DNA of 64,000 nucleotides from Butyrivibrio sp. MC2013 (GCF_000424585.1 NZ_AUKE01000008.1:1-64000), one strand, 5' to 3'; shown: positions 27,034 to 36,568, counted from the first letter of the stretch. Program-made: numbers and translations. The notes: generated by a model from the letters alone, not told the origin.

Positions 27034-28968
27034 TTAAGCCAGGTCAAAGTCATCCCCCGGTGCAAAAGGCAGGTCAAAATCAGCTGTCTTTTCCCTACGC
27101 GCCGTTGTAAAGCCATCATGCTCAGAAAGCTTTATTTTGCCGTTTACTTCCATCATCTTCCTGGTATTTTCTCGTCTCTTCTTAAGCTCTGCAGACTCAG
27201 CATGAGCTTCTTCAGTGTCATATTCATTCTCAAGAGGAACGAACATACCCTTAGGAACAAATCTGGAGCCCTTGTCTGCAATTTCCACATTAACAGACTC
27301 AGTCTCTCCAGTTTCTGAAGCTGGCTCTCGAGCAGCCTTATCGGTTTCCGGAGTATACTCCTTCTCTTTGCTTGCAGCCACAGTTAATAGAGGTTCTTCA
27401 TACAAAGGATCATATGAAGGCAGTTCATCATTATGGCTATCAGACTCTTTGGCGCTGTCGTCATAGGCATCATTCAAAGGCAGATGTTCTTTGACTTTAA
27501 CAGCAAGAGGATTCTCAGGTCTTACTACTTCCTGTATGCCTTTAGGCCTGGTATTTCTGCGTACGCCAAGCTGCCTTGCCACTCTCTCTTCTACAGTCTC
27601 ACCTTCATAACCATCTTCAAGATCCTCCATCCTGATCTCTCTGATCTCTTCTCCGAATGATGCAGTATCCTTATCTTCATCAAAGTCGCCCATTTCTTCA
27701 AGAAGATCTGCGTCCTTGCTGTCAAGACCAAGAGCTGTAAACAGGCCCCCACCTGCAATAGCAGAAAAGAGAGCTATCAAAAGTTCAGGTCTTTTAAATA
27801 CAGTCTCATTCATGCAAGGATAGGTAGCCAGCATCAGGATAGCCAGGGCAATCCATACTGCAAGCCTGCCTGTTCTCTTATTATAGAGAAAAGTGCTAAG
27901 AGCACCAAAGAGGACTGCCAGTAGCAGCAGATACAGGAGTTCATAGCCCCTCGTCAGCTCAGAAAAAACATCCAGATAGATCTGAGGACTAAGAGAACCA
28001 TAGTAAAAGGTCCTGTCTGCCCAGTCCATAAACACACTTATCAGATTACCTCTCCAAAGGAGCGCAGCTGCAGTTACAAAGCCAAAGGCCGCTCCCACAA
28101 GCAGTCTTATAAAGCCTACAATAGAAATCTTTCTTCTAAGATATGAAAAAGTGCATATGAATGGAATAATGATCATGATCAGATTGCCACCATCCATATA
28201 TGTGACAAAACCAATCATAATGCCGGTAAAGAGCTGCAGAAGCATGAGCGCCACTCCGGGCTCAGCATCAAATATGACAGTTCTGACATAATATGCCAAA
28301 AACACCAGCTCTGCAGCTATCATAAGCTTGGTGATGACGCTCACATCAAGATAGCAGATCTCTCTTCCAAATACAGGCAAAAAGGTAAACGCCAGCATTG
28401 TGGTAATAGATGCTATTCTTCCCAGAAGAAGTCTTACAGCTATGGCAAAAAGCACTGAAGCTGCAAGCGCCAGTCCCATCTGATAATTAAGAGCTGCATC
28501 CTGTCTGTTACCTACAAGTGTAAATATCCACCTAAGTCCGGTTAAATACCACAGCTTTTGATAGCTGTCAGCACTTATAGCCTTCGCTCCTTGGGATATC
28601 AGTGCTCTATCGTAGAGATCCGCTCCATCCCTGATCTCATAGCCCAGAGACTGCAGCACGGTGAACCTGTAATATACATATATTATGGAAATAATAGCAA
28701 AGCTTATAACATATAAGATCTCAAGAGGAACCTCAGAGACTGTGATCCGCTCCATAAATGGCGCCATAAGTCTATATATCAAAAAAAATACAAGCATAGA
28801 CAAACAGCAGACAGCTATTGCCATAAGCAGGTAGCCTGCTGTGCCTCCACTTGTATTTCCAATCAGGGAAAGCCCAGATGATAATAGTAAAAGTCCTGCA
28901 AGCAATAAGATAAAAACAGAAAATACTCCCCAAATCAAATACTGCTCGCCACTCTTTTTTAATATCAT
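27034..28968 (-). CDS. Polytopic membrane protein with long acidic cytoplasmic tail
   Basis: A 644-residue protein from the ATG at 28968 (a TTG two codons earlier is less likely; a G-run lies 8 bases upstream of the ATG). Residues about 12-425 hold a dozen or so hydrophobic helices with a layout like GT-C glycosyltransferases or mannosyltransferases of the PMT/ArnT type, but I cannot point to a clear catalytic DD/DE motif. The last about 220 residues are hydrophilic, acidic and probably disordered (for example DLLEEMGDFDEDKDTASFGE). Neighbours are yebC upstream and the M16C protease downstream. Confidence 0.7.
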   Translation of the reverse strand: MILKKSGEQYLIWGVFSVFILLLAGLLLLSSGLSLIGNTSGGTAGYLLMAIAVCCLSMLVFFLIYRLMAPFMERITVSEVPLEILYVISFAIISIIYVYYRFTVLQSLGYEIRDGADLYDRALISQGAKAISADSYQKLWYLTGLRWIFTLVGNRQDAALNYQMGLALAASVLFAIAVRLLLGRIASITTMLAFTFLPVFGREICYLDVSVITKLMIAAELVFLAYYVRTVIFDAEPGVALMLLQLFTGIMIGFVTYMDGGNLIMIIIPFICTFSYLRRKISIVGFIRLLVGAAFGFVTAAALLWRGNLISVFMDWADRTFYYGSLSPQIYLDVFSELTRGYELLYLLLLAVLFGALSTFLYNKRTGRLAVWIALAILMLATYPCMNETVFKRPELLIALFSAIAGGGLFTALGLDSKDADLLEEMGDFDEDKDTASFGEEIREIRMEDLEDGYEGETVEERVARQLGVRRNTRPKGIQEVVRPENPLAVKVKEHLPLNDAYDDSAKESDSHNDELPSYDPLYEEPLLTVAASKEKEYTPETDKAAREPASETGETESVNVEIADKGSRFVPKGMFVPLENEYDTEEAHAESAELKKRRENTRKMMEVNGKIKLSEHDGFTTARREKTADFDLPFAPGDDFDLA

Positions 28969-29018
28969 CTTCAAGGCCCCCCGGTTCCTCTGAGTTATGT
29001 CCGTATTAATATAGTCTA

Positions 29019-29759
29019 TTAGTTGTCCTCAGGCTCATCCCAGTTATGATATACATTCTGAACATCATCATCCTCATCCAGAAGATCCAGGATCCTCTGA
29101 ATACCCTTTACGTTTTCGGGATCAGTAACCTGTACATAGTTCTGAGGGATTCTGGTGATCTCTGCAGAAACAGGTGTGATGCCAGCCTTGGTAAGAGCTT
29201 CGGATACACCCTGGAATGCTTCAGGAGCTGTCAGGATCTCAAAGCTGTCATCCTCTTCCTTGAAATCATCAGCACCTGCATCCAGTACTTCCATCATCAG
29301 ATCGTCTGCAGACATTGAGCACTCTTCCTTGTCGATGATGATCTGACCCTTCTCATCAAACATGAAAGATACGCATCCGGGAGTTCCTATGGAACCCTTG
29401 CCCTTGGAAAATGCGCTCTTAACATTAGCTGCAGTACGGTTGGAATTATCTGTAAGCGCCTCAACAATGATTGCTGTTCCGCCGGGGCCGTATCCTTCGT
29501 ATGTTATATTCTTGTAGTCTACTGCTCCGCCTTCACCTGAAGCCTTCTTGATACCTCTTTCAATAGTGTCATTGGGCATGTTGTTGGCTTTAGCCTTGGC
29601 GATTACTGTAGCCAGCTTGAAGTTATTGGATGGATCGGGACCACCCTCTTTAACTGCAACTGCAATCTCTCGTCCAATAACTGTAAAGATCTTGCCCTTG
29701 GCTGCATCATTCTTTTCTTTCTTATGCTTGATGTTAGCAAATTTTGAATGTCCTGACAT
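29019..29759 (-). CDS. YebC/PmpR-family regulator (TACO1-type)
   Basis: A 246-residue YebC family protein. MSGHSKFANIKHKKEKNDAAKGKIF, the GGPDPSNNFKLATVIAKAKANNMP segment and YEGYGPGGTAIIVEALTDNSNRTA are near-invariant family blocks. These proteins act as DNA-binding regulators and/or as translation factors that relieve ribosome stalling at proline stretches. Normal length. Transcribed with the polytopic membrane protein downstream. Confidence 0.95.
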   Translation of the reverse strand: MSGHSKFANIKHKKEKNDAAKGKIFTVIGREIAVAVKEGGPDPSNNFKLATVIAKAKANNMPNDTIERGIKKASGEGGAVDYKNITYEGYGPGGTAIIVEALTDNSNRTAANVKSAFSKGKGSIGTPGCVSFMFDEKGQIIIDKEECSMSADDLMMEVLDAGADDFKEEDDSFEILTAPEAFQGVSEALTKAGITPVSAEITRIPQNYVQVTDPENVKGIQRILDLLDEDDDVQNVYHNWDEPEDN

Positions 29760-29825
29760 TTTTCGTAAAACCTTCCTTTTTGAATAATCTATCTTGTAAT
29801 GACCTGGGACCAGCCTAGGTTAACA

Positions 29826-31211
29826 TTAGCTCTCACTAGTATCCTGCGGACTTGGGGCAGCTGCCACCTTCCTGATAGCAACATCAGTGATCATGTGATT
29901 CTTCACAGACATGATCCTGAAATCATAACCACCAATGGTGACCTCAAATTTTTCGCCCTCCTCAGGTATTCTGTCCATCCTGGAAATCATGAGGCCATTT
30001 AAGGTCTCAAATTCTTCCTCCTCAAGATCCAAATCAAAACGCTTCTCCAAAGTCTCAAGAGGCGTCCTTCCCAAGGCTATAAATTCGCCGGGCTTGCCGG
30101 AGGGGATGATATAGCTCTCATCCTCATCGTACTCATCCATGATATTACCCACGATCTCTTCCAGGATATCCTCCATAGATACCAATCCTGCTGTCTGGCC
30201 GTATTCATCAATTATGATAGCCATCTGAGTCTTGGTAGCCTGCATGCTGTGAAAGAGAGACTCGATCTTTCTGGTCTCAGGCACATACATAGGCTGCCTC
30301 ATAAGCTTCTGCACATGTCTGATCTGGCTACTGCCGGCCTCTTCGTTATCAGAAAGGGCAGAAACAGCATCACGGATGTGTACTATACCTATAATATGAT
30401 CTATATTGTCAAGATAAACAGGAAATCTGCTGTTGTTGCCACTTAGCATGTAGCTGATGGCATCAGACAATGAAGTAGTACCGTCTATCCCGCATATATC
30501 ATTTCTGTGAGTCATGATATCTTTGACCTCTTTATCAGAGAATTCAAAGATATTAGTGATCATATTGGCCTCGGAATCCTGGATCACTCCCTGTTCCTGA
30601 CCTTCATTGACCATTGATCTGATCTCCTGCTCTGTCACATCATAATCGTCCTTATCATCCCTGACACCAAAGAGATAAAGGATTCCCCCGGCACTCATCC
30701 TGATGATCATTGAGAAAGGATATAGGATGATCATCATAAATCTGATAAAGGGAGCAGTGATCACCGCCCATTTGACCGGTGCAAGCTTTGCCAGTTTCCT
30801 TGGCAAAAGTACGCTGAATGTCAGCATCAGATATAAGAGGACCAGTGCTGTAAGTATCTGAGACAAGAGCTCAGAAAAGCCGCCAAAGCCCGCTGTAAAT
30901 CTCTTAAAAACAAAGGCCAGATCTCTGACATACACCCTGCCTATGAGCAGATTAAGCCCAAATACCAAAAGCTGCACAGTAGTCATATATTCAGCAGGCT
31001 CATCAAGCACTCTGAGTAGGAAGCTGTGCCTGCTTTTTCGAGCCATGACTTTATCAGTCTGCTGCGCGTCATCCTGACTATTATGCTCCTCTTCCAGATC
31101 TTCTGCCTTTAAATAATGGAGTGCCGAGCCAAAACCGTATACTACTGCATCAATTATAAATATGATCAGCAGTATGATAATTGTAGTGGCAGAGGGACTG
31201 CCATCGTCCAT
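29826..31211 (-). CDS. CNNM/CorC-type transporter with DUF21 and CBS domains
   Basis: A 461-residue protein of the HlyC/CorC (hemolysin-like) family. A four-helix DUF21 membrane domain occupies roughly residues 1-180, and a CBS pair (MTHRNDICGIDGTTSLSDAISYML... and MYVPETRKIESLFHSMQATKTQMAIIIDEYG) follows. A C-terminal CorC_HlyC domain of about 80 residues ends the protein. The family is implicated in Mg2+ or other divalent-cation export. It has a recognisable promoter of its own and is transcribed away from the membrane protein at 31505. Confidence 0.93.
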   Translation of the reverse strand: MDDGSPSATTIIILLIIFIIDAVVYGFGSALHYLKAEDLEEEHNSQDDAQQTDKVMARKSRHSFLLRVLDEPAEYMTTVQLLVFGLNLLIGRVYVRDLAFVFKRFTAGFGGFSELLSQILTALVLLYLMLTFSVLLPRKLAKLAPVKWAVITAPFIRFMMIILYPFSMIIRMSAGGILYLFGVRDDKDDYDVTEQEIRSMVNEGQEQGVIQDSEANMITNIFEFSDKEVKDIMTHRNDICGIDGTTSLSDAISYMLSGNNSRFPVYLDNIDHIIGIVHIRDAVSALSDNEEAGSSQIRHVQKLMRQPMYVPETRKIESLFHSMQATKTQMAIIIDEYGQTAGLVSMEDILEEIVGNIMDEYDEDESYIIPSGKPGEFIALGRTPLETLEKRFDLDLEEEEFETLNGLMISRMDRIPEEGEKFEVTIGGYDFRIMSVKNHMITDVAIRKVAAAPSPQDTSES

Positions 31212-31287
31212 AAGATGTCTCCTTTTGTCAAACTCGCAGATTGCTGCATCAAAAACAAGCTCTTAACAAAATAAGAACAGTACTTCA

Positions 31288-31316
31288 ACTATATCATTCA
31301 CTTGTAAACCCGTCAA
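31288..31316 (-). promoter_or_regulatory. Promoter of the CorC-type gene
   Basis: Minus strand TTGACG (31311-31316), 17-base spacer, TATAGT (31288-31293). About 75 bases upstream of the ATG, which is preceded by AAAGGAGA. Confidence 0.8.
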
Positions 31317-31441
31317 GAACGGTTGCGGCTTAGGACTTTCATGTTAATTATAAGCGTTGCTGCAGGAGCGCTATTAAGTACATTGATACATATAAACAGT
31401 CAATTTGACCGCTTCACATATATCATAACATAGTTTCATTA

Positions 31442-31470
31442 TTGAAGGGTTTTATCTTTTAAACTATACT
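31442..31470 (+). promoter_or_regulatory. Promoter of the membrane protein gene at 31505
   Basis: TTGAAG (31442-31447), 17-base spacer, TATACT (31465-31470). The ATG follows at 31505 with GGGGGA as ribosome-binding site. The roughly 290-base divergent region holds no gene. Confidence 0.75.
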
Positions 31471-31504
31471 TAACTGGAAGATCAATTGTTTTTGGGGGAT
31501 TTTC

Positions 31505-32236
31505 ATGATAACTATCACTATTATTTCTACTATCATACATTGGATACTATTCTTCTTCATAGCACTGATCAAGGGCTGCGCCGGTCTTGTGTGGAAGATA
31601 TGGAAGCTGCTCTACTGCTTCCTGCCCATCAGCTCTCTGGTGCTGGTGATCCTCATAATACTGGAAACTGCAGGCTTTGTCACAGGCAAGGAATACATAC
31701 CCTCTGATATAGATATACTCGCTGCCATCCATGCATCGGCTGAAAGTCCCAGCAGCACAATATTGCAGGATTTCGGGGATAATATAGAAGAAACAATAAG
31801 TGAAAGCAAGGGCACTCTCACAGACAAAATCTCAGAAGAAATAGAACAGACCGCTCAGGATATAGCAGACAAGGCTGCAGAGAGCCTTGCAAGAAAGGTC
31901 ACCCTCTGGTGGAAGGCTCTGATAATGAATACAGGCTCCAAGATCAGGCAGATCCTCCTCGTAGTGCTATCAATAGCTCTTGGCATCCCGATCATTATAG
32001 CCACTCTCATATCTTCAGCCGTAGTAAGCGGCCAGAAGTTCCTGGCCCTATCTTTTATGGCGGATCTGATCTTATATCTTATAATGACACTATTTACCAT
32101 GAGAGCCCCCTGGGAGCAATTCGGACGAAGGCGCAGATATATGTTTGATCTTCCCTTCAGATCCAAGGTAGATCCCAAACTGGACTCAGAATATGCAGAC
32201 TGGCTCAAGCGCCACAAAGGGGAATTTCAGGATTGA
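31505..32236 (+). CDS. Membrane protein, unknown function
   Basis: A 243-residue protein. The N-terminal about 60 residues are strongly hydrophobic with two likely helices. An outside or amphipathic segment (about 65-125) is rich in Ser/Glu/Ala and looks helical (DIADKAAESLARKV). Two more hydrophobic stretches follow (about 148-170 and 178-198), then a basic cytoplasmic tail with RRRRYMFDLPFRSKVDPKL. No known domain recognised. It is the only plus-strand gene for 30 kb and converges on alr with a 10-base overlap inside a perfect palindrome. Confidence 0.75.
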   Translation: MITITIISTIIHWILFFFIALIKGCAGLVWKIWKLLYCFLPISSLVLVILIILETAGFVTGKEYIPSDIDILAAIHASAESPSSTILQDFGDNIEETISESKGTLTDKISEEIEQTAQDIADKAAESLARKVTLWWKALIMNTGSKIRQILLVVLSIALGIPIIIATLISSAVVSGQKFLALSFMADLILYLIMTLFTMRAPWEQFGRRRRYMFDLPFRSKVDPKLDSEYADWLKRHKGEFQD

Positions 32237-32246
32237 AATTCCCCTT
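32217..32246. repeat. 13-bp palindrome over two convergent stop codons
   Basis: AAGGGGAATTTCA (32217-32229), loop GGAT, TGAAATTCCCCTT (32234-32246), a perfect 13-bp stem. It contains the TGA of the plus-strand membrane protein and the TGA of alr. Because of the symmetry both proteins end in Gly-Glu-Phe-Gln plus one residue. It may end transcription from both sides, though U-runs are missing. Confidence 0.85.
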
Positions 32247-33444
32247 CATTATGTATGTACACTCTGGGTACCCTGTGATTGATATCACAGCTAAGCTCGT
32301 AATTAAAGCGTCCGCTGAGATCTCCCAGCTCTTCAATTGTGATGACTTCATCATAGTCTCTGCCTATCAGGGTCACGTCATCCCCTTCAGCAGCTTCATG
32401 TATATCAGTCACATCTACCATAAACTGGTCCATGCACACACGGCCAAGTATAGGTGCCTTCTTGCCGTGGATGAGCACATAACCCTTGCCGGACAGGCTC
32501 CTTGGATATCCATCTCCATATCCCACAGGAATAGTGGCTATCCTGCTGTATCTGTCTGTTACATAGGTTCCTCCATAGCTGATGGGAGTACCTTTTTCCA
32601 GCTCTTTAATAAATACAATATGACTATGAAGGGACATTACAGGCTTTATGGCCACCTTGTTCTTGGAAGTCTCATCAGAAGGCCACATTCCGTAGATAGT
32701 GATACCCGCGCGGGCCATATCCATCCCGGCTTCAGGCATATCAATTATACTTGCAGAATTAGCACAATGATGTATAGGTATACGGACCCTGTTTTCTTTT
32801 TCAACGCGCTCTACAAAGTCAGCAAAGGAGCTTTTCTTATTCCTGGCATCAGAAAGATCCGCTTCATCTGCTCTGGCAAAATGGGTAAAGATACCTTCCA
32901 CAGTAAGATTTTCCTTGCCAAGAGCTTCCCTCACAAATTCAGCGCCGCCATCATCAGGCTTTATGCCTATCCTGCTCATACCTGTATCAACTGCGATATG
33001 AATGGGAGCAGTGATATCATAACCTTCTCTTCTAAGTTTGGCTGCAGCTTCATCAAGGGCTTCAAGCTGGTCAAACCTGAATACTGCAGGTCTTATACCC
33101 TTTAATACAAGCTCTTCATAGGTCTCCGGAAAAGTATAACCAAGTATGAGAATGGGCTTTTTGATACCGCTTTCTCTAAGGATATATGCTTCTTCACAGG
33201 TAGCTGTAGCCATTCCCCAAACATAATCCTCTTTTTCAAGAAGATGCGCGATAGGCACAGCGCCCATTCCGTATCCGTCGGTCTTGATGACTGCACATAG
33301 CTTTGTAGGCTCCCCAAGACTCCTGTGCATGGATCTCATATTAAAGAGGACCGCGTCAAGGTCTACAGCCTCACATACCCTGGGGTGGACTACATTCAGA
33401 TAATTCTCAAGTTTTTCTCTGTCTATAACTGTATATTCTTCCAT
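32227..33444 (-). CDS. alr: Alanine racemase
   Basis: A 405-residue PLP enzyme making D-alanine for peptidoglycan. The PLP lysine is K54 in AVIKTDGYGMG (usually VVKADAYGHG). The FTHFARAD segment, SYGGTY with the second catalytic Tyr on the opposite face, and a final GRVCMDQFMVDVTD block are seen. About 25 residues longer than average at the N-terminus. Between the NAD(P)HX repair gene and the convergent membrane protein. A half copy of the dispersed hairpin is 33 bases upstream. Confidence 0.95.
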   Translation of the reverse strand: MEEYTVIDREKLENYLNVVHPRVCEAVDLDAVLFNMRSMHRSLGEPTKLCAVIKTDGYGMGAVPIAHLLEKEDYVWGMATATCEEAYILRESGIKKPILILGYTFPETYEELVLKGIRPAVFRFDQLEALDEAAAKLRREGYDITAPIHIAVDTGMSRIGIKPDDGGAEFVREALGKENLTVEGIFTHFARADEADLSDARNKKSSFADFVERVEKENRVRIPIHHCANSASIIDMPEAGMDMARAGITIYGMWPSDETSKNKVAIKPVMSLHSHIVFIKELEKGTPISYGGTYVTDRYSRIATIPVGYGDGYPRSLSGKGYVLIHGKKAPILGRVCMDQFMVDVTDIHEAAEGDDVTLIGRDYDEVITIEELGDLSGRFNYELSCDINHRVPRVYIHNEGEFQS

Positions 33445-33477
33445 TTATAGCATATGTCCTTACATTATTTCTTATAT

Positions 33478-33510
33478 ATGAATTCTTGGATAAATAATCC
33501 AGGAATATAT
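33478..33510. repeat. Half copy of the 92-bp palindromic element (33-bp hairpin)
   Basis: Layout 14-5-14: ATGAATTCTTGGAT, AAATA, ATCCAGGAATATAT, followed by GCAAATA as in the full copy at 40066. Compared with the full copies it has a few substitutions and the second hairpin is missing. Upstream of alr. Confidence 0.7.
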
Positions 33511-33559
33511 GCAAATAATATATTCATTGTATACCATAAAGCCGTTATGCATAATTCTC

Positions 33560-35161
33560 TTATTTGCCATTCGCTTTGGAAAAAATGCCTGCTAACTCCC
33601 CGACAATATCTACTGCGGTAATGGAGCATTCCCCATTTTCCCCGGCTGCAGCATCCCCTGCAAGGCCGTGTATATATACTCCAAGGCATACTGCAGTAAA
33701 AGGATCGTCCACAAGATTAAGGAGAGATGCGATCACACCTGTAAGTACATCTCCACTGCCGGCAGTAGCCATGCCGCTGTTGCCGGACACATTCAGATAC
33801 TGATAAGGCCCTGTGACCACAGTCCTGGCGTCCTTGGCTGCAATTATCAGTCCCATCTTATCAGAGAGTCTCCTTGTGCTTTTCCAGATATCATCCTTGA
33901 TATCTGAGACGCTTCTTTGGTCATCGGGATAATATGCATTATAGAGCCTTGCAAACTCTGCCATATGGGGCGTAGCCACTATCCTGCAGCCTCTGCGACT
34001 CAGAGAATCAAGGCTTTTTTTAAGCTTATCATCCATAGCTATGAGAGTGATAGCATCCGCATCTATAACCAGCTTTTCTATACTGCTCATAAGGACTGCA
34101 GACATGACACTTCTGCCCCATTTATCCGTGCCTATACCGGGACCCACTACCATGGAATCAGCCCATGCTATATCTGATAAGAGCTCCTCTTCTATATTAT
34201 CTTCGTCAGGGCAGTTAAACATAGCCTCAGGAAGGTATTTTTTGACAGCATCAATATTGGCCCTGTCGGTGAATACTTTGACCATCCCGGCCCCGCTTTT
34301 TAGTGCCGCCGCCGCTGACAGCAAGCATGCTCCCGATACCTTGGCATTACCTGCTGCTATGAGTACTTTGCCAAAGCTGCCTTTATTGCCGGCAGGATTC
34401 CTTGGTGGAAGCCTTCCTAGATCCTCATAGCCATAAATAAATCGCGATGGGAGCTTTCCCATAAAGCCTTCCTTGCTGATGCCTACATCAGCCACCAGAA
34501 GGCGTCCGCAGTGATCTGCACCGGGGTAAAGTATATGACCTATCTTGGGATAATTAAAGGTCACAGTGACATCCGCCTTTACGGCATCCCCCATAACCCT
34601 GCCGCTGTCAGCAGAAATACCTGTAGGAATATCTGCTGATATTACCAGTATATCTTCGCCCCTATCATCTTTCAGACTATTTATAAATCTGACCATTTTC
34701 AGATAATCCGGGGATAATTCCCTGTCTGCTCCTATGCCAAGGCCCGCATCAATGATCACATCAAACAAAGGTCCGCGAGGATAAGCATTATCGGCAGCTA
34801 TCTGAGAGTATAATTCATCAAAGTTAACAAAAGGGATATTATAAGCCTCTGCACTGGCTATCTGACTCTCTAAAGTCGCGGCTATCCTGCCGTTATCTTC
34901 AACCATGGATATATAAGACCTGCAGCCCTTGCAGGCTAGTATCCTGGCAGCACACACGCCGTCTCCGCCGTTGCCTCCCCTTCCGCATAAAGAGAGTATT
35001 CGGGGAGTTCTCCCTGGCTTTCTCTCCCCTGCCCATTTCAATATCTCATCTGCAATAGCAAGACCCGCTCTTTCCATAAGGACAAGAGCGGGAATGCCAA
35101 AATGATCTATTGTATTATTATCGCAGGTTCTCATCTCAACAGAATCCGTAAGATACTGCAT
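33560..35161 (-). CDS. nnr: Bifunctional NAD(P)HX epimerase / ADP-dependent dehydratase
   Basis: A 533-residue metabolite-repair enzyme that restores hydrated NADH and NADPH. The ATG at 35161 was chosen because AGGAG lies 6 bases upstream and the start MQYLTDSVEMRTCDNNTI fits the family; longer forms add 21 residues without support. The N-terminal YjeF_N epimerase domain holds LCGRGGNGGDGVCAARIL. The C-terminal ribokinase-like dehydratase domain holds GPGIGTDKWG and the nucleotide motif NSGMATAGSGDVLTG. Downstream of rex and a coiled-coil gene, fitting a redox-cofactor theme. Confidence 0.95.
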   Translation of the reverse strand: MQYLTDSVEMRTCDNNTIDHFGIPALVLMERAGLAIADEILKWAGERKPGRTPRILSLCGRGGNGGDGVCAARILACKGCRSYISMVEDNGRIAATLESQIASAEAYNIPFVNFDELYSQIAADNAYPRGPLFDVIIDAGLGIGADRELSPDYLKMVRFINSLKDDRGEDILVISADIPTGISADSGRVMGDAVKADVTVTFNYPKIGHILYPGADHCGRLLVADVGISKEGFMGKLPSRFIYGYEDLGRLPPRNPAGNKGSFGKVLIAAGNAKVSGACLLSAAAALKSGAGMVKVFTDRANIDAVKKYLPEAMFNCPDEDNIEEELLSDIAWADSMVVGPGIGTDKWGRSVMSAVLMSSIEKLVIDADAITLIAMDDKLKKSLDSLSRRGCRIVATPHMAEFARLYNAYYPDDQRSVSDIKDDIWKSTRRLSDKMGLIIAAKDARTVVTGPYQYLNVSGNSGMATAGSGDVLTGVIASLLNLVDDPFTAVCLGVYIHGLAGDAAAGENGECSITAVDIVGELAGIFSKANGK

Positions 35162-35235
35162 AACATCTCCTAAAATCATCTCAAACATCATATTTGCAGA
35201 GCTGATAAAAAAGCCAAAAGGCACAGATCAGATGC

Positions 35236-35874
35236 TCAGTCTGCAAGGTCAGTAGTCCTTACTCTGTGCTCTCTTTCAGGATCATAAGCCATATCAAATA
35301 TATCAAGAACTTCAGGGCCAAATATCTGATGCATATAGGAATAGAGATTGAAATTCTCGGTCTCGCCCTCCTGAAGTCTTATGACCTGCTTCTTTAATTC
35401 CTTTCTGGTAGCATAAAGCCAGGAGTCTATCTCGTTGATACGCTCTGTATTCGCATGGAGCTTATCATAACAGACCTCCATGGAAGCCAGCATCAGCTTG
35501 AAATTCAGTTCATATATCGCTGTGGGAAGGCCTATCAGGCTCTCCTCAAGTTCTTCCATTTCACTGTTGCAATCTTTGACCAGTCTCTTATGGTCGTCCA
35601 GCTCCTTGCCTGCAGATTTGTCACCGCTGTTAAGCTTGTCAGAGAGCACAATGACCTCATCCAGAAGAGTCTTCTTGAGACGCTTGATGTCTCTGATCTT
35701 CTGCTTGTACATGGACTGTCTGTCTATCAGCTCATCCAGCTCTTTGGCCATGGCATTGATCTCGGGAGTAGCACCCTCTTCGCCAAAGAGGAGCTTCCAC
35801 TTGTCATCTGCAGTAACTATGGGAATATTCTTGCCGGCAAGAGCCGACTTGTAAGCTTCCTCATGACCGGACAT
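35236..35874 (-). CDS. Coiled-coil protein, unknown function
   Basis: A 212-residue soluble protein without signal or membrane segment. Residues about 40-175 are mostly heptad-like helix rich in Lys, Glu and Leu (for example IRDIKRLKKTLLDEVIVLSDKL). A short N-terminal segment and a C-terminal DIFDMAYDPEREHRVRTTDLAD tail flank it. I do not recognise the family. The ATG follows GAGGT, 7 bases after the rex stop, so it is translationally linked to rex. Function unassigned. Confidence 0.78.
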   Translation of the reverse strand: MSGHEEAYKSALAGKNIPIVTADDKWKLLFGEEGATPEINAMAKELDELIDRQSMYKQKIRDIKRLKKTLLDEVIVLSDKLNSGDKSAGKELDDHKRLVKDCNSEMEELEESLIGLPTAIYELNFKLMLASMEVCYDKLHANTERINEIDSWLYATRKELKKQVIRLQEGETENFNLYSYMHQIFGPEVLDIFDMAYDPEREHRVRTTDLAD

Positions 35875-35881
35875 AATGACC

Positions 35882-36526
35882 TCATTTCTTGTTGTGTGTA
35901 CGCTCGTATCTGCCTATATTATACGAAAGCTTCATCAGTGAATCCGAAAGATGCACATTCTCAACCTGCACATTCTCGGGAACATCCAGATCTACGTGAG
36001 CAAAATTGAGTATTGCCTTGATTCCGCAGTCAATAAGCTTGTTAGCTGCTGTTACAGCCTGATCCTTCGGTATGGTCAAAACCGCAATATCTATATTATT
36101 ATTTCTAACGAACTCTTCCATCTCGCTGACAGGACGTATCTCCACTTCCCCTATTTTCCAGCCCCAGAGCTTAGGATCCGAATCAAATGCACCTCTGACA
36201 ACAAATCCCCTGCTGGAAAAATTAGCATAACCTGCAAGAGCCCTACCCAGGTTACCTGCACCTACTATGATAAGCTGATGCTGCCTGTCTATACCCAGTA
36301 TCCTGCTGATTTCACCATATAGGTAAGATACATTATAACCATAGCCCTGCTGGCCAAAGCCTCCAAAGTTATTAAAATCCTGTCTGATCTGAGAAGCAGT
36401 AACATGCATGATCGCACTAAGCTCCTGAGATGACACTCTCTCTTTACCATTGGCTTTGAGTTCGCCAAGATATCTGAAATACCTTGGGAGCCTTGAAATC
36501 ACCGCCTGAGAAATTTCCTTATCCAT
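35882..36526 (-). CDS. rex: Redox-sensing transcriptional repressor Rex
   Basis: A 214-residue NADH/NAD+-sensing repressor. The N-terminal winged helix includes VSSQELSAIMHVTASQIRQDFNNFGGFGQQGYGYNV. A Rossmann domain with GAGNLGRALAGY follows, and a C-terminal swapped helix. Rex releases DNA when NADH is high and controls fermentative genes. A Rex-like operator overlaps its own -35. It is followed closely by the coiled-coil gene and NAD(P)HX repair. Confidence 0.97.
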   Translation of the reverse strand: MDKEISQAVISRLPRYFRYLGELKANGKERVSSQELSAIMHVTASQIRQDFNNFGGFGQQGYGYNVSYLYGEISRILGIDRQHQLIIVGAGNLGRALAGYANFSSRGFVVRGAFDSDPKLWGWKIGEVEIRPVSEMEEFVRNNNIDIAVLTIPKDQAVTAANKLIDCGIKAILNFAHVDLDVPENVQVENVHLSDSLMKLSYNIGRYERTHNKK

Positions 36527-36568
36527 CCTAACCCTCTCTACAGCAATAACTAACTATCTATATATAGT

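Noticed and set aside
32233-33105. 290-codon plus-strand frame opposite alr
   Set aside because: It overlaps the real alr gene over its full length and its protein has no recognisable domain.
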